A program made the position numbers and the translations under genes. A DNA stretch of 64,000 nucleotides from Sphagnum compactum (Eukaryota > Bryophyta > Sphagnopsida > Sphagnales). A model generated the notes under the pieces. It was not told the origin of the DNA. It saw only the letters and a list, made by a program, of their open reading frames with translations, and made no database searches. Below, in pieces: positions 10,115-22,870 of this stretch. Location of the stretch: assembly GCA_965153455.1 (NCBI GenBank), contig OZ234499.1:14814271-14878270 (forward strand). Reading direction: 5' to 3'. Numbering within the stretch: the stretch's first letter is position 1; each line of letters begins with the position of its first letter.

Positions 10115-13100
10115 TCACGCTCTACGTCTCTTCTTTGCCGGTCGCGTGTGGAATTCTTCTATGGCTTCTTGGGCATGTTCCATGTCGAATTCAGTCACCC
10201 AAGATGCCTCTATTACATGGTAGCCTTTCCACTTAACTAGGTATTCCCGCTCTCGCCCTCTAAGTTGCCTTGATTTGAGCACGGCCTCAACCTCAAACTC
10301 TGGTTCATTATGAACCAAGTCCGGTGGAGGCCTTGAATTTTGCTCTCTATTAGGCCTTGAGGCATCGCGCGTGACCGGCTTCAAAAGAGACACATGAAAT
10401 GTGGGATGAACTCTAAGGTTTTCCGGAAGTTCTAACTTATAAGTGTCGGAAAGTTTCTTTTCCAACACTTTGAATGGCCCCGCATATGGGCCCAAGAACT
10501 TATGACTTAAACCTTCTAGCAACCTAAAATTCTTGATGTTCAACCACACCTCATCTCCCTCTTGAAACTTCACCTCTCGTCGGGCAAAGTTCTTGTACCT
10601 TTTGTGCGCCTTTTCTAAGTTGGCTTTGGCCAACTCCCATAAGCGCTTCCTCTCTTCGTCAAGTTGCGTCACTATTGGAACTTCCTCATTTGCATCAATC
10701 GAAGGTTGTCCTTGTGCTGCCCAAGTCATGGGCACAATTGGTGACTTTCCCGTCACCATTTGGAATGGGGTGGACCCAGTTACGGAGTGTACCGAGTTGT
10801 TGTAACAAAATTCGGCTAACTCCAAATGGTCCACCCAATCTTGTTGATCCGCCGCCACATAATTCCTTAGGAATTGTTGGATCACCAAGTTCACCCTCTC
10901 GGTTTGTCCATTGGTTTGGGGACGGAATGAAGTGCTCATCTTGAGTTCCAACCCCATGCGCTTCCACAAGGCCCGCCAAAACTTACTTGTGAATTTTGGA
11001 TCTCGATCTGACACTATATCCTTTGGAAGACCATGATGCTTGAAAATGTGGGAGAAGAACAACCTCCCCGTCTCTTGAGCCGTGGCTTCATCCTTTGTGG
11101 GAATGAAGTGCGCCATTTTGTTAAATCGATCCACCACAACCATGATGGCATCAAACCCTTTTGAAGGGGGCAAACTTACCATAAAGTCCATTGACACACT
11201 TTCCCACGGCCCTTCGGGAATTGGCAAGGGTTGCAACAAACCCGCTTGCTTCTTGTTGAGGGTCCGGTTTTGTTGACAAGTTAAACAAGTCTTCACGTAC
11301 TCCTCCGCATCATCCTTCAAGTTGGGCCAATTGTAGGACTTCTTTAGGAATGTTGTGGTGCGCTTTGCACCACCATGGCCCGTAAGCGGCCCATCATGAC
11401 ATTCCTTCAAAAGTGTGTCTCGCATTTTCCCTTCCGGCACGTAGAGTCGGTTTTATTTGTACCACAATAATCCATTTCTCAAATGGAAGTGGGACTTGGC
11501 TCCATTTTGGATGCTTTGCCTTACCTCCTTGGCAAAAGCATCCCGACGGCTCGCTAGTCTAACTTCCTTTTGAAGTTCCGACTCTCCCACATACACCACT
11601 CTAAGTTGGTGTTTCCGACTCAAGGCATCGGGGACTATGTTCTCCTTTCCCGGCTTGTGCCGGATGTCCACATTGAACAAAGCCAATGTGTCTTGCCACC
11701 TTACTTGCTTCGATGACAACTTGGGTTGAGTGGAGAAGTATTTCAAGGTCACATTGTCGGTCCACACCACTACATCTTTGGAGCCTATGTAATGGCCCCA
11801 AGTCTTGAGACAATGTATGACCGCCCACATTTCCTTTTCGTGTGTTGGCCACCTTCTCTCCGTCTCACTCAACTTCTTACTTTCAAAGGCCACTGGTCTT
11901 CCATCTTGCACTATGACACCTCCAATTGCAAAGTCGGAGGCGTCGGAATGGATTTCAAAGTCCTTGTCAAAGTTGGGCAGCTTCAACACCGGCGCCTTCA
12001 CCAAAATGCCTTTCAATGTCTCAAAGGCTTCATCGCATGCTTCGTCCTAATCATAGGTGACGGCGAACTTCTTCAAAAGGTTTGTCAAAGGAGCCCCTAT
12101 TTTCGCAAAGTTCTTTATGAACTTGCGATAGTAGGAGGCCAATCCCAAAAAGGATTTCAAAGCGGGAACTGACTTCGGCGGCTCCCAATCCAAGATTGCC
12201 TTAACCTTGTGATCATCCATCATCAAACCATCTTGAATTATCCTATACCCAAGAAGGTCCACTTCCATCACCCCAAATTCGCACTTCTTGAGCTTGGCAT
12301 ACAACTTGTTTTCCCTTAGCCTTTGGAACACCTTGCGAAGGTGCTCCGCATGCTCCTCCATGGAGCTACTATAGGTCAAAATGTCGTCTATGTAGACGAC
12401 CACAAAATCATCAAACCATTCGCGGAAAATGTCATTCATGAGAGTGCAAAATGTTGCATTGGTGAGCCCAAATGGCATCACCAAAAATTCATATGAGCCA
12501 TACCTTGTGCGACAAGCGATCTTTTCTTCGTCCCCTTCCTTGATCCTTATTTGGTAATACCCCGACCGTAGATCAATTCTACTAAAAACTTTGGCTCCCG
12601 AGAGACGATCAAATAGATCATCGATGCGAGGTAAAGGATACCGATTTTTCACCGTTGCCTTGTTGAGTGCTCTATAATCAACACACATCCTCAAAGTCCC
12701 ATCCTTCTTGTGAACAAAAAGGACGGGTGCCCCATATGGTGACTTGCTTGGTTTGATGTAACCTTTCGCGAGGAGTTCCTCAAGTTGAACCTTGAGTTCC
12801 TTCAACTCCTCGTGGCTCATTCTATATGGGGCCTTGGCGGGCGGTTCCACTCCCGGTATCACTTCAATCGCATGATCAACTCGTCTTCTCGAGGGCAAGT
12901 CTTCGGGCAACTCTTCGGGCATCACATCCGGGAACTCTTGCAAAACTTGCTTTATGCACTTGGCGGAAGTCACAAACTTGGTGGCTTCCTTGGGCTCATA
13001 TTCGTCCAACACCCGCATGACACACATCATGCCAACACCTCCCATGCATTCTTTTTCCCAAGCTTTTCCTAACATAAAGTGGATGGTTGGACCACTCACA

Positions 13101-14572
13101 CAAGGCAACTCATGTGCCTTGACTCGCACAATCCCATTTTTAGATGGGATTCTAACTAACCTATTGTGCCCTTCAATGAGCACATTGTTTTGGGTAATGA
13201 ATTCCATTCTCAAAATGCAATCCATTCCACCCAAGGTGGAAACCAATAAGTCCACCTTTCCTCTCCAATTTCCCAATTGGAGAGGCACTTCCTTTGCTTG
13301 TAGCGTAGTTGGATGGGGAACCCCATCCGCGAAATGCACCTCAATGGGTGCCTTGAGCTCCTCCAAGTGGAGCTCCATCCTTTCGGCGCTCTCCCGAGTT
13401 ATGAAAATGTGGGAAGCCCCTGTGTCCAAAAGACATAAGATTTCCCGCTTAACAATCTTCCCTTTCAAGAATATAAGTCGATTGCATTCCGATTGGGCTA
13501 AAGTGGCATTGAGAACAAGTACCTTAGAGCTCCCAACCCCCGTTTTGGATTTGGGACAATCTTTGGAGTAATGCCCCACCTCGTTGCAATTGAAACATGC
13601 ACCCTTGGGTTTGTCTCCAAAATTTCCTTTGTTTTGGCTCCCTTTGAAAGGAGCCCCCTTCTTCACAAAACTTCCCTTTGGTTTGGGCCCCAAGCCTTGG
13701 AAATGTTTGGGCTTATCCTTGGTTGGGCTACCTTGCCCCCAGTTCCATTCCCCCTCATGCCTTGGCTTTTTGTGAAGGAACTTATTGTCCTTCTTGAACC
13801 CGGATTTGTCACTCCGCCCCACATCTGAGAAGTTCTCCATTTTCGTGATGGCCTCGGATAATGAGACGGGCCAACTCTCCTCAAGCTTTCGCTTGGCCCA
13901 AGTCGGAAGCCCCATCACGAATTGGCACACACGGTCCAACTCATGCATGTGCCGGATCTCAAGCATGAGCTCGGAATAAGCCCTCACATATTGCCTCAAA
14001 TTTTCATTTGTGGCATTCACAAGGTCACAGAGTTTGCACCGCGAGATGTAGTCGGAATTCCTTGGAACAAATTCCGACTCAAGGCGTTCTTTAAAGAACT
14101 CCCAAGTATACCCATGGTTCTTCCCTTCATCTTGTCTCACCGTCCGCCACCATGTGGCGGCATAGCCTTTCAAGTATGATTGGGCAAGCTCCACGGCGGA
14201 ATTCCGTCCAACCTTGGCGGCATGAATATAATCGTCCATTTCCGCAAGCCAAGCATCCACAACCTTGCGATCGCGAGCACCATCGAAGTTCCCGGGTTTT
14301 GCCGGTTGGAACCTTTCACCCTTGGCGGCTCCCGTTTTGAGGGCCGCCACCAACTCACCAAAGTCGGGCCTCCCCATCTTGAGAAGTACTTCAAGTTGCT
14401 CTTTTGTGAATAGAACCGAGCTCCTTTGTTCCTCTTCACTTTCGGGCTCATCTTGGTCCTCCCGGAGTTTTGGTTCCTCCTCACCAATGGATTCCGGCGG
14501 GGCTACTTGGTCCTCGGCGGGTTCCTCCAACATAGTGTCTTGTGGTTGCTTGCGGTTTTTCTTGGGAGCCAT
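10115..14572 (-). pseudogene. gag-pol polyprotein, two nonsense mutations
   Basis: One continuous frame of 1,486 codons from ATG at 14572 (M-A-P-K-K-N-R-K) to TGA at 10115, broken by TAG at 12047-12049 (codon 842) and TAA at 11453-11455 (codon 1040). Domains in order: gag, about residues 75-250; CCHC knuckle [14 protein letters not shown], 326-339; aspartic protease D-T-G-A-S, 383-387; reverse transcriptase with Y-I-D-D, 727-730; RNase H (D-A-S-D-F-A-I, E-K-E-M-W-A-V, W-T-D-N); integrase with the H-H-C-C finger ending C-L-T-C-Q, then the D-D-E core; chromodomain near the end (Y-L-V-K-W-K-G-Y). The domain order with RNase H before integrase is Ty3/gypsy. The first stop falls between the RT and RNase H domains, the second before integrase. 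The frame continues cleanly across both stops, so they are simple substitutions. Confidence 0.95.
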
Positions 14573-14601
14573 CCCAACCCAAGAAGTGAGCTTCACCTTG
14601 A

Positions 14602-14613
14602 GCTCTGATACCA
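14602..14613 (-). other. Primer-binding site (initiator-Met tRNA)
   Basis: TGGTATCAGAGC on the minus strand, two bases inside the 5' LTR. It matches the complement of the plant initiator-methionine tRNA 3' end used by most plant LTR retrotransposons. Confidence 0.93.
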
Positions 14614-14615
14614 CG

Positions 14616-15433
14616 TGATGCGCTCCTTGGTCCCGGGGTGAACCCACTTGAGGGTTCTCCAATGCAAAGTTACGGAAAGTTGGGACCAAAGGGCACGCTC
14701 CCGACTTCCAACTCTAGAAAGGGGTAGAGGGTCGAGTTGGGAGCCCAGGGATTAGACTAGGAAGAGGGACTAGCTTAGCTTGTGTGAATCTACATCCAAA
14801 AACCAACCACGAGAGGTTAGTTTAGCATTCGGGACACCCTTGGGTGTTGGGACAAGCCACGGGCACTTGGACACACAAGACTCACCACGGCCCGGACTCG
14901 GGGGAAGCCACCACCTTCCCCCATATAGTATTCTCTGCAGCTCGCCACGGAGCCTACATCCAAATGGCACAAATTCTTGGGACTCCCGAAATGGAGTCCC
15001 GAAATCGTCCCGGTTGGAGTCCCGGAACTTTGGACGGCCATAACTCCCGACTGTAGAGTCCGATCGCGACGAGGTCTGAACCAAAGTTGTAGGCCTCGTC
15101 GGAATCTTTCCAACGCCATGTAGCCCTCAAATCGGATGTCGGGAAGAGGTCGATTCCCAACTTTTAGTGGTCGGGAGTCAAACTGCCAGTTTGACTCCCG
15201 GCCCTTCTTTTGCCCATAACTTGGGCTGCAGAAACCCAAATGAGCAATGCGAGGCCATTTTCGATATCTACGTTTTGAGACCTTTCCAATGACACCAAGA
15301 ACACTGCAATGCGAGGTGTTTTGGGCCTTGCTGTCGAGCTCTGAACATTCGGGAGTCCCGGAGGACTCCAAACCTCCAACTTTTCCAAGTGTTGGGCTTC
15401 GCCCCCACACTTGGACAAAGTGGGGTTGCGACA
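14616..15433 (-). repeat. 5' LTR of the chromovirus
   Basis: 818 bases, TGATGCGCTCC to GGGTTGCGACA in plus-strand reading, collinear with the left LTR. It should carry the element promoter and transcription start. Confidence 0.95.
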
Positions 15434-15438
15434 ATTGC
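15434..15438. other. Target site duplication, right
   Basis: ATTGC directly after the right LTR, identical to 8513-8517. Confidence 0.93.
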
Positions 15439-18400
15439 AACCATGCAAAATTTGTGACGTTTCAAAAGAAGGATGTTTGTGAAATTGCTTCTTACAAAAT
15501 TATGGGGATTTCTAGGTCAACTTACATGAGTTACAAGTAGGAAAGAAAAAGAGGGTGTAGGATTCTACCACATCGAAATAAGGGGAGTCAAAAGCAACGA
15601 GCCCCAGTGATACATGCCAATTCAAACATTGAGTCCTTGAGTGAACAGTGTGCTGATAATGCCGCATCAAATGAAGAGCATCGGAGATGGGAAAGGAAAT
15701 GTCTGTTTCCTGCTTCCAAATACCTGGAGGACAATGCAGGAGCATAGTGACTAAGTAAGCCTAAAATGATTCATTTTCGTTATGTTGTATGAAGACATGT
15801 TATAATTCTCAATTAATGCTTCATTTGGTGGCTGATAAATCAAGTAATGATGTGTTTATTATCTTGTATAAATTGATTATTCATAAAGTTTTAGAATCCT
15901 ACAATGTTTTGACTGTTTATCAACCTGATGGCCACTAGGTCTAGAGAGTAACATGGCCTTAATTGAAGTTGCAATAGATATTTAACATTCTTGTTTGTCA
16001 TTCTAATAGTTGGTTCTTTGTACACACTTGCAGATTAATAAGGAGTTGCAAATTGGAAGTATCTCATAGTTTGCTATGAGTCGATTGAGAAAGAAAAAAC
16101 ATCTGAACGTGGATGTGCGAAAGAGAGGATTTTTTTGCCAAATGTATCGTTTGTGAATCCTTGAAGGATTTGATATCCAAAGCAAGAAAAAACCACCCCA
16201 GTGTGAAAGAACATCAGATTAAATTGAAGAAGCATAACATTCACTAGGAATCTTGTCAGTGTCTATATCACACCTGGAGAGTTGAATCTATGTAATCTAA
16301 AGAAAATTTCTTATGTGTAATTCATGATAACATGAACCTATAATGTTGAAAGCTTGGTTGATGGTTTTTTTTGTTGAATCATTCAACACAAGGTTCACCA
16401 AAACTTAGACTAGCAAGGTTCCCCATATTTATAATTTCCAACTTGAATTTATTTTTTTTCACATTAGTACAGTTGTGTATTTGTTCTTTTGATAGTTATA
16501 ATTCTTTTGTTGAAAAAAACAAATTTCCTTTTGAAAATAATATATGAATATTATGAATTTAAATAGTTTTGATTTATCAATTCCCTAGTAATATTATGAT
16601 GAATAAAAAAATATTATGAATAATTTTTTGTAGTTTTATCATAAATTATTTTCATTAATATTAATCAATAATGGCATCCTGGTAACAATGAATAATTTAT
16701 TGATTGCCAAAAGTTTCACATTTGAATTGTGCTTTTAACTTTCTACAGTCTTTTCATAATAATAATTCTTATAATTATTTTGATATTAACACATTAACAG
16801 TTAATATCCAAAATTTTGTAAAATTAATGATGTCAATTGATATTGAGGCATTGAATAGAAAAGAAGTTAGCTTTGAAGGCTACAAATTATTTCATTATTT
16901 AAGGATGCAAATCCATACAACCATGGCATGGATTGCATCCTAAACATGGTATGTGAATGACATGACTAGTTCAAATATTTAAGGTCTAATAAAACTTTTA
17001 ACGTGTTTCGATTAATATGGTCTTATCAACATATTAAGCTTTTGAATTCAAATTATGTTAGATTGTTTGTTATCACAACTTTCCCAATTGCTAGTTAATA
17101 TCCATAAAGTTTGATTACTAGATTTTGCTAGTTGTGATTAATATGTATCCAATTACAATTAGACACATAATCAATAGTTATAATTGGATAAAATACATAT
17201 TAACTACCCAAATTTATTGGTCTAGAACATTTACTCTAGATCAATCTCTTTAGCTTCAAACTAGATGCTAGGTTGAAATTTCTTGATGCAATGTGGTTGG
17301 ACACTTGGACATCTTGGACAAGTACTTGCAAAGTACAAGTTCAAGTAAGCAAATATTTAAACAATTTAGCAAGTATGCACAAGTAACAATACCGCAACAA
17401 GTAAGGATTTACAAGTTAAAAGAAGTAAATTCATGTAATCTAATCTATTTTGAACTAGTGCATTACTTGATTCACAACTAAAAATGCAACTCAAAGTACA
17501 AAAAGTGTCCTACAATGTGGTTAGCCACTTAGGCCACTTGAACATGTACTTGTAGTGCAAGTGGCTATTAACAAATAGGAGACCTAGTCAAATGCAAACA
17601 TTAATATTTATTGAAGGAAACTAAAACATGATGCTCACAACATGGAACATAACATTAAGGACTCCACAAGGTTCTTATCACATCAAATACACAAATTTGT
17701 CTAAATGAAGAAAAAAGAACCAAACCATCAACACTAAGGTATTTAACTAAAATACCAAACCACAAATAACCAAACTAATATAAGTAAAGAAATTAATTCA
17801 ACCTTATGAAAGTAACCTAGTTACTTTCTTACTCTAGTAACTAATGAAACCTAATTAATTAAGCTTGAATTGTCAACAATGGCAAGTAACAAACAGTGAA
17901 AGGGTCTAATTACCTACTTCATTACATAATCATTTACTACATTCACAAGTTCACAAGTAAGGACATTACATCAAGTACAAAGACCCCCAAACAAGTGTTG
18001 AAATTACTTGAATCCTAATGTAGATACTAGAGTAGCAATTGTGAGACTCCAAGGGACTTGTCTTACTTGTAAGACATTGTTTTAACCTCTCTCACAGTAG
18101 GCTTGATCACTGTAATATATTTCCAATTACTATAGTATAATTAATTTCTACCATCATGCTACTTGTGAACCAAGTGTTCAAAAGGACTATTGGAATCCAA
18201 AATTACACATGGCTAGATCAGCAATTATGAAACTCTGACACTTCGCAACTTTTGTTGGACCAGAAACAAAATACACTACTTGTGAATCAAGTGTTCAGAA
18301 CTCATACTATGCATATTGCTACACAAAGTGCAAATACCATCATGTAACAAGTGAAAGTTTTTATTACAGAACTATGATGTATAATGCATGTAAACCAAGA

Positions 18401-18700
18401 ATTGTCCTACAAATTAAAAAAAATACAAGCTTTGGATTAAGGTTTAAAGAAGTAAATTCATGCTTACAATTTGTAAAAGGCAGATGGGTTTCTCCAATGG
18501 TTGTAGTGGCACTTGTTATGCATTTGTCATCCCTTTCGATCTTTAACTTCTTTAATACAAGTTGTTGACACCCCAACTATTGAACCATTCTTCTAGAAAG
18601 TTTACCCCACATGTTTGGCTTACACACTTTTTTGAATATTTACCTCCCACATGTACACTAAGGCAAAATGGATGATAAAGGCACCCACATGAGGTCAATA
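15439..18700. other. No confident gene
   Basis: The first 100 bases continue the ORF remnant interrupted by the retrotransposon. The rest is AT-rich with scattered short frames. From about 17290 to 18310 words such as ACAAGTAC and CAAGTG recur, giving a loosely repetitive texture. No RNA gene or element terminus was recognised. Confidence 0.45.
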
Positions 18701-18705
18701 CAAGA

Positions 18706-19772
18706 TCAAGTTACAAGCGAAGAACAAACCACATATTGGGCAAGGATTGACAAAATAAACTCTAGATGTATTAACAGCCATGGTGGTGGGATTTCAATTG
18801 GCAGTGGACTAATAGTGACTCCTCCCCCCCTAGACATAAACTGTAAATGGAACCTTAAAGTCTGAACCCACTTCTTGGTTTGACCACCTTTCAACTCAAG
18901 GACATCAAGATCTTTTGAAACTTTCTGCAACCTTGCATGAGCATATTTAAACTCAATTTCCCCATCCTTAACCCTTATAGATTCCCTTCTCAACAATAAT
19001 TCATGAAACTGCAAATTTTCTTCCACTTCTCTCAGACTTATAGCTAATTTAGTAACTAAGGTTCTTGCATGGTCCACATCTACTAGATTTGAAGGACCTT
19101 GACACTTATTCACACACATAGCCAGATCATCTCTTAGTTCCTTTGCATTTTTTAAGAGACTTTCATTACTTCTCTTTACTGCCTACAAGGATTTCTTCTT
19201 TTTAACCAAGCCTCCTTCTAATGTTTGTACAAGACCTGCATATCATATTTCATTTTTTCCAAGTTTTTTTTTTAAGGAGGAAGATCTACATTCTCATTCT
19301 TAACATTCTTAAGAAGCCTCATTATTAATGTAAATTGTTTTAACAAAAAAACCCTCACTTGTTTAAAACAGGAAAAAATAACACAATTGTCATTAGTAAC
19401 ATCATCACTATTGGGACCATGCCTTGAGGAAAAAGACCCCCAATTAGTTCCCTTGCTTGTTTCGGATGGTGGCCTTTTGGCCTTTTTCATTGGCTCCTGG
19501 TTATTGTCCTAAGCATACAAAGCCCAATTAATAGGATGACCTTTCTTATGAGCCAACCACCCCTTCAAAAATATGTTAGAGTAGTCACCATTAGCAGGTG
19601 GATGGGCATAAATAGACTCATACAACTTCAAAATTTCTGAACAATCTTTTCCACTCAACAAGTCAAACATTTTAACTTTCCACTCATTAGAGGATTTTTT
19701 TCCAAAATATTCCAAAAGTTCTTCATGTGTCACAATGCTTGAATTAATCTCATGTTGAACATTTATGACCAT
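18706..19772 (-). pseudogene. Broken ORF with coiled-coil-like part, unrecognised
   Basis: Three open pieces read on the minus strand: 19772-19509 (M-V-I-N-V-Q-H-E, 87 codons), 19490-19272 in the same frame after a stop, and 19119-18706 (137 codons) in another frame. The first has a globular look (E-W-K-V-K-M-F-D-L-L-S-G). The last is rich in L, E, K and R (A-I-S-L-R-E-V-E-E-N-L-Q), as in a coiled coil. The pieces look like one decayed gene, probably from a mobile element, but I cannot name the family. Confidence 0.4.
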
Positions 19773-19923
19773 TACAACAAAAGGTGTCCCTGTACGCCAA
19801 GTGATTTCACTAGATTTTGAATGAATTCATTAGTTGTAATGAATGGGGACCAGTGAAGAAGTAGTGAATTCACTGGTCTAGTGAATGGGGGTTAGTGAAC
19901 TGCACCCACATTTTGTAGTAGTG
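19769..19923. mobile_element. Possible 155-bp CACTA-like miniature element
   Basis: Left end CATTACAACAAAAGGTG and right end, in reverse complement, CACTACTACAAAATGTG form an imperfect inverted repeat of about 17 bases. Between them are repeats of GTGAATTCACT-like and AGTGAATGGGG words. The right end overlaps the proposed LTR start at 19922, so one of the two boundaries may be off by a few bases. Confidence 0.35.
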
Positions 19924-20563
19924 GACGCACCCCCGAACTCCTCAAGCGACCCAAAGGTGGGTCCTAAACAAAACAACGAAATAAGAAGAGAATTGGGGCA
20001 CGCTCCTTATCTCGCAACACTTTGGGGAGGAGGGTGTGCTGGAGCTCTGGGATAGGACTAGGATGAACTCACAAGCAAAAGTTTAAGATGATGTCAACTT
20101 GCACAATCAAGAAAAGAGGGTAGTTAGTGCAAGTTGAATGGAAGTGGTGTGGCGGACTTAGTAGGGACAACCTTAAGCACAAGCTTTACACGACCCGCAA
20201 CCTTTGGGAGGGGGCACCATTCCCCTCCCTATAGTATACTATGTGCCTTTTTGCGGGGACAATATCGAAATGTCACCTTTCCTTGGGAGTCCTGCTTTCA
20301 AGGGATTTATGATCAAGAATCAAATTTCTAATTTGACGCCCGCCCCCTTCTTTTGATCATAATTCATGCGAATCAAGTATAATTGAACAATGCAAGGGCA
20401 CCTTAAGCATCTACGCTTCAAGACCTTTCTAATGGTGTCCTAGGGGCTCAATTTGGTGCTTGTTTGCTTTTCTAACCAAGGCTCCAAACATTCACAACTC
20501 CCACACGAATGCAACTCCCAAAGTGGGAGTGCACTTGAGAATCATTGGGCTTCATCCCTTGCA
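19922..20563 (-). repeat. Diverged LTR related to the 8.5-15.4 kb chromovirus
   Basis: Starts TGGACGCACCCCC and ends CCCTTGCA, followed by CTCTCCCCCATTTGTGAG, which parallels the polypurine-tract side of the full element (CTCTCCCCCACTAG). Collinear blocks include CCTATAGTATACTATG, CCTTCTTTTG..CATAA, GAACAATGCAAGG and CAAGACCTTTCTAATG. It is therefore the 3' LTR of a related minus-strand element with some internal sequence to its right. No gag-pol remains beside it. Confidence 0.6.
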
Positions 20564-20589
20564 CTCTCCCCCATTTGTGAGAGTGTGCT

Positions 20590-22080
20590 TCACACCTAAA
20601 CACATTTTTGACCTCATGGTCCCTGCACTTCACATTTAGTTGCGAACCCAATGTTAAGGTTGCGACACTCTAGTCCACAAACACTTAATTTTAACTTATC
20701 CCCAAACTCTTCCATAGTCCATTGAGCATGCCCAAAGGTTTGGTTCACCCTCTCCAACTAATCTTTTTTTTTCTTGGATATTGTTTCTTCTGTTTTGATA
20801 ATTTTCAACAATGGAGCTTGATGAATAGCTTGGAGTGCCATAGCTAACCCATAGTTCAACAACACTTACAATCGTAACAACAAACTTTTCTAATTGTGAT
20901 GTCATTTTCAAAAACAAAACAAACTAGACCTTAGATTTGTGTTGTTGACAACTAATAAGAAATTGTAAACCCAAGCCCACTGAGGTATGAAAATTTACCT
21001 TGGTTCATTAAAGTGTACCCTATTAAAAATCTCGCCATCGCTTAACTCATCATAAGATCCCACCATTGCTGAAGACGGTGCATTAAAACTTCGCCTCAGG
21101 GTAACACTATCTCCAAACTTTTTGCTACAAGGCAAGCTATGAACTATTGTGTTGTGGGGAGACATGAAGAACTTGCATAGGCGGGAACAAAGTTGTGTTC
21201 AATTTAGGGTTCACTTAGGTTACTAAGTTGCAATGTTGCGTTCCACATAAGGTTTATGTAGGCTACTAACAATCCATTTCTGACCCTCATATTTAATATT
21301 CTTCCTTTTAAAATTTCTTGTCCAGAATAAGAGTTCAAACCTACTTTATCTACTTTTTAAAAACCCAGCCAAGGTAAATTTCATGTCCAAAATACCTTGC
21401 TTTCACCCGAACACAAGTTTTGGATTTGTAAATGAGGTGTGTTCATAATAAAATGACCAACACCTGCCCACTTGGTTGCTTAATTTGGAATATTCTTAGA
21501 ATATTTTCCAAAAAAATCTTCAAAAAAATCATCAAAAAACTTTAAGTTGTCTGTACACTATTATTTTAAGGTTTACATTCAAATTTTGCCCAAAATGTGT
21601 CATTTAAAAATAATTTCAAGGCCATTAACATGTCTTTTTTGTAGTAGAAGGAGTGGTTACGAATGCTTTAAAAATTCTTTTGGGTGTCTTTCATTTATTA
21701 GATTAATTTTAAATTTATTCACATGTTCCCATGGTATAATTTGAATGTTATTATATAGATTAATCTAAAAATTTCAATTTCAATTTAAATTGCCACATAG
21801 AATATGAAATATTAACCACCGGTTATGATGTGAAATGGTTGCTTTATTATGAATTCACTTGATAGGCATGGTAGATAAGCATGGATTTGTGGAAGGCATG
21901 GTTGCCTTTCTTTGAAACTCAATGTATTGAATTTCTCTTTGTGATTATTGGCTATATTATCAATACATTTGTATTTGATATATCATTTAACAATCGAATA
22001 ATATATTGTTTTGATTTTGTATTTGATAAGCTTGGTGTATTTGTTCATTGTAGATAATTTCGTGTACAATGTTCTTCAAA
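20590..22080. other. No gene seen
   Basis: AT-rich sequence with short frames only. The first part may be internal sequence of the element whose LTR precedes it, since TTGCGACACTCTAG at about 20661 again resembles an LTR end. Nothing else recognisable. Confidence 0.45.
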
Positions 22081-22870
22081 GTCATGATCCGTGATATTTG
22101 TTGTTGCGTGAACCCTAATCCCTAGTGACCACCAGGTGTTTGTTTTGTTTGCTTCATGGCATTGACTCCCAATTTATATGAACGTTTTTATTTTTGGGTT
22201 TTTCTTGTGTTGGATATGGCATATTTTTAAGCAATGTTTTGATCATAAAAAAACATGTGTGCCATTAACATGGTATTAAAAAAATTGTTTATTGCAAAAA
22301 AAATTGTGTGTATTTTCTTAGATATTAGCTATCAATATATTTTTTTGGACGTTAACCCTAATCCTTGGTGGCCACCAAGCGTTTATTTTTTTCTTTCATG
22401 GCATAGAGCTACCAAATATAATAATTGATTCTATTGTAGTATGAGCAACAACTTTGGATCCATAAACATTATTGCGATTGATGAATTAACACATGTTGGG
22501 CCTAAATTTTTTAAGTAAATAATTTTTTTGTTTCTCATGAATAGGAGCACAATTTGACTTCCAACCTTGATAATGAATAACCTATAATTTTCACTTGGTG
22601 GGCACTAGGAAAAATACTATTTTCATCATATCAATATATTCATTTTGAAACTAGCACATTATATTTGTTATTCACTTCATGTCCCTCAATGGATTAAAAA
22701 CAATGATTGAAAATGTTGCAGAAAAAATTTGGCATGAATTATTTTTAGACTCAATGTATACATGGATGCAACATTGTTGTTTTTACTTGAATGTAAGGTT
22801 ACATTTCTTACATCTAGTGGCCACTAGGCAGACTTTATACCATCCACCTGGTTGGGTAAAGTCCTAAATT
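22081..22870. repeat. Degenerate repeat with perfect palindromes
   Basis: Units share AACCCTAATCC, then a palindrome of the TTGGTGGCCACCAA type, then a T-rich stretch and TTCATGGCAT. Palindromic cores occur at 22122-22135 (imperfect), 22364-22379 (perfect 16-mer CTTGGTGGCCACCAAG), 22593-22609 (imperfect) and 22814-22827 (perfect CTAGTGGCCACTAG). Spacing is 200-245 bases. The same motif recurs at 29892-29908, 29992-30000 and 30269-30282. Confidence 0.55.

Larger units (their letters stand above)
8518..15433 (-). mobile_element. Full-length Ty3/gypsy chromovirus
   Basis: A 6.9 kb retrotransposon with all structural hallmarks: 818-bp LTRs starting TG and ending CA, an ATTGC target duplication, a primer-binding site for initiator-Met tRNA, a purine-rich tract, and a gag-pol frame with a C-terminal chromodomain. 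It lies on the minus strand, so the 5' LTR is the right one. By eye the LTRs differ at about 25 of 818 positions, mostly transitions (about 3 percent), so insertion is not very recent. Two in-frame stops make this copy unable to encode its own full polyprotein, though a related active copy could mobilise it. The chromodomain would direct integration into particular chromatin. Confidence 0.97.

Noticed and set aside
10593-14618. Plus-strand ORFs up to 205 codons within the chromovirus
   Set aside because: They lie opposite gag-pol, whose domains are unmistakable, and show no family character.
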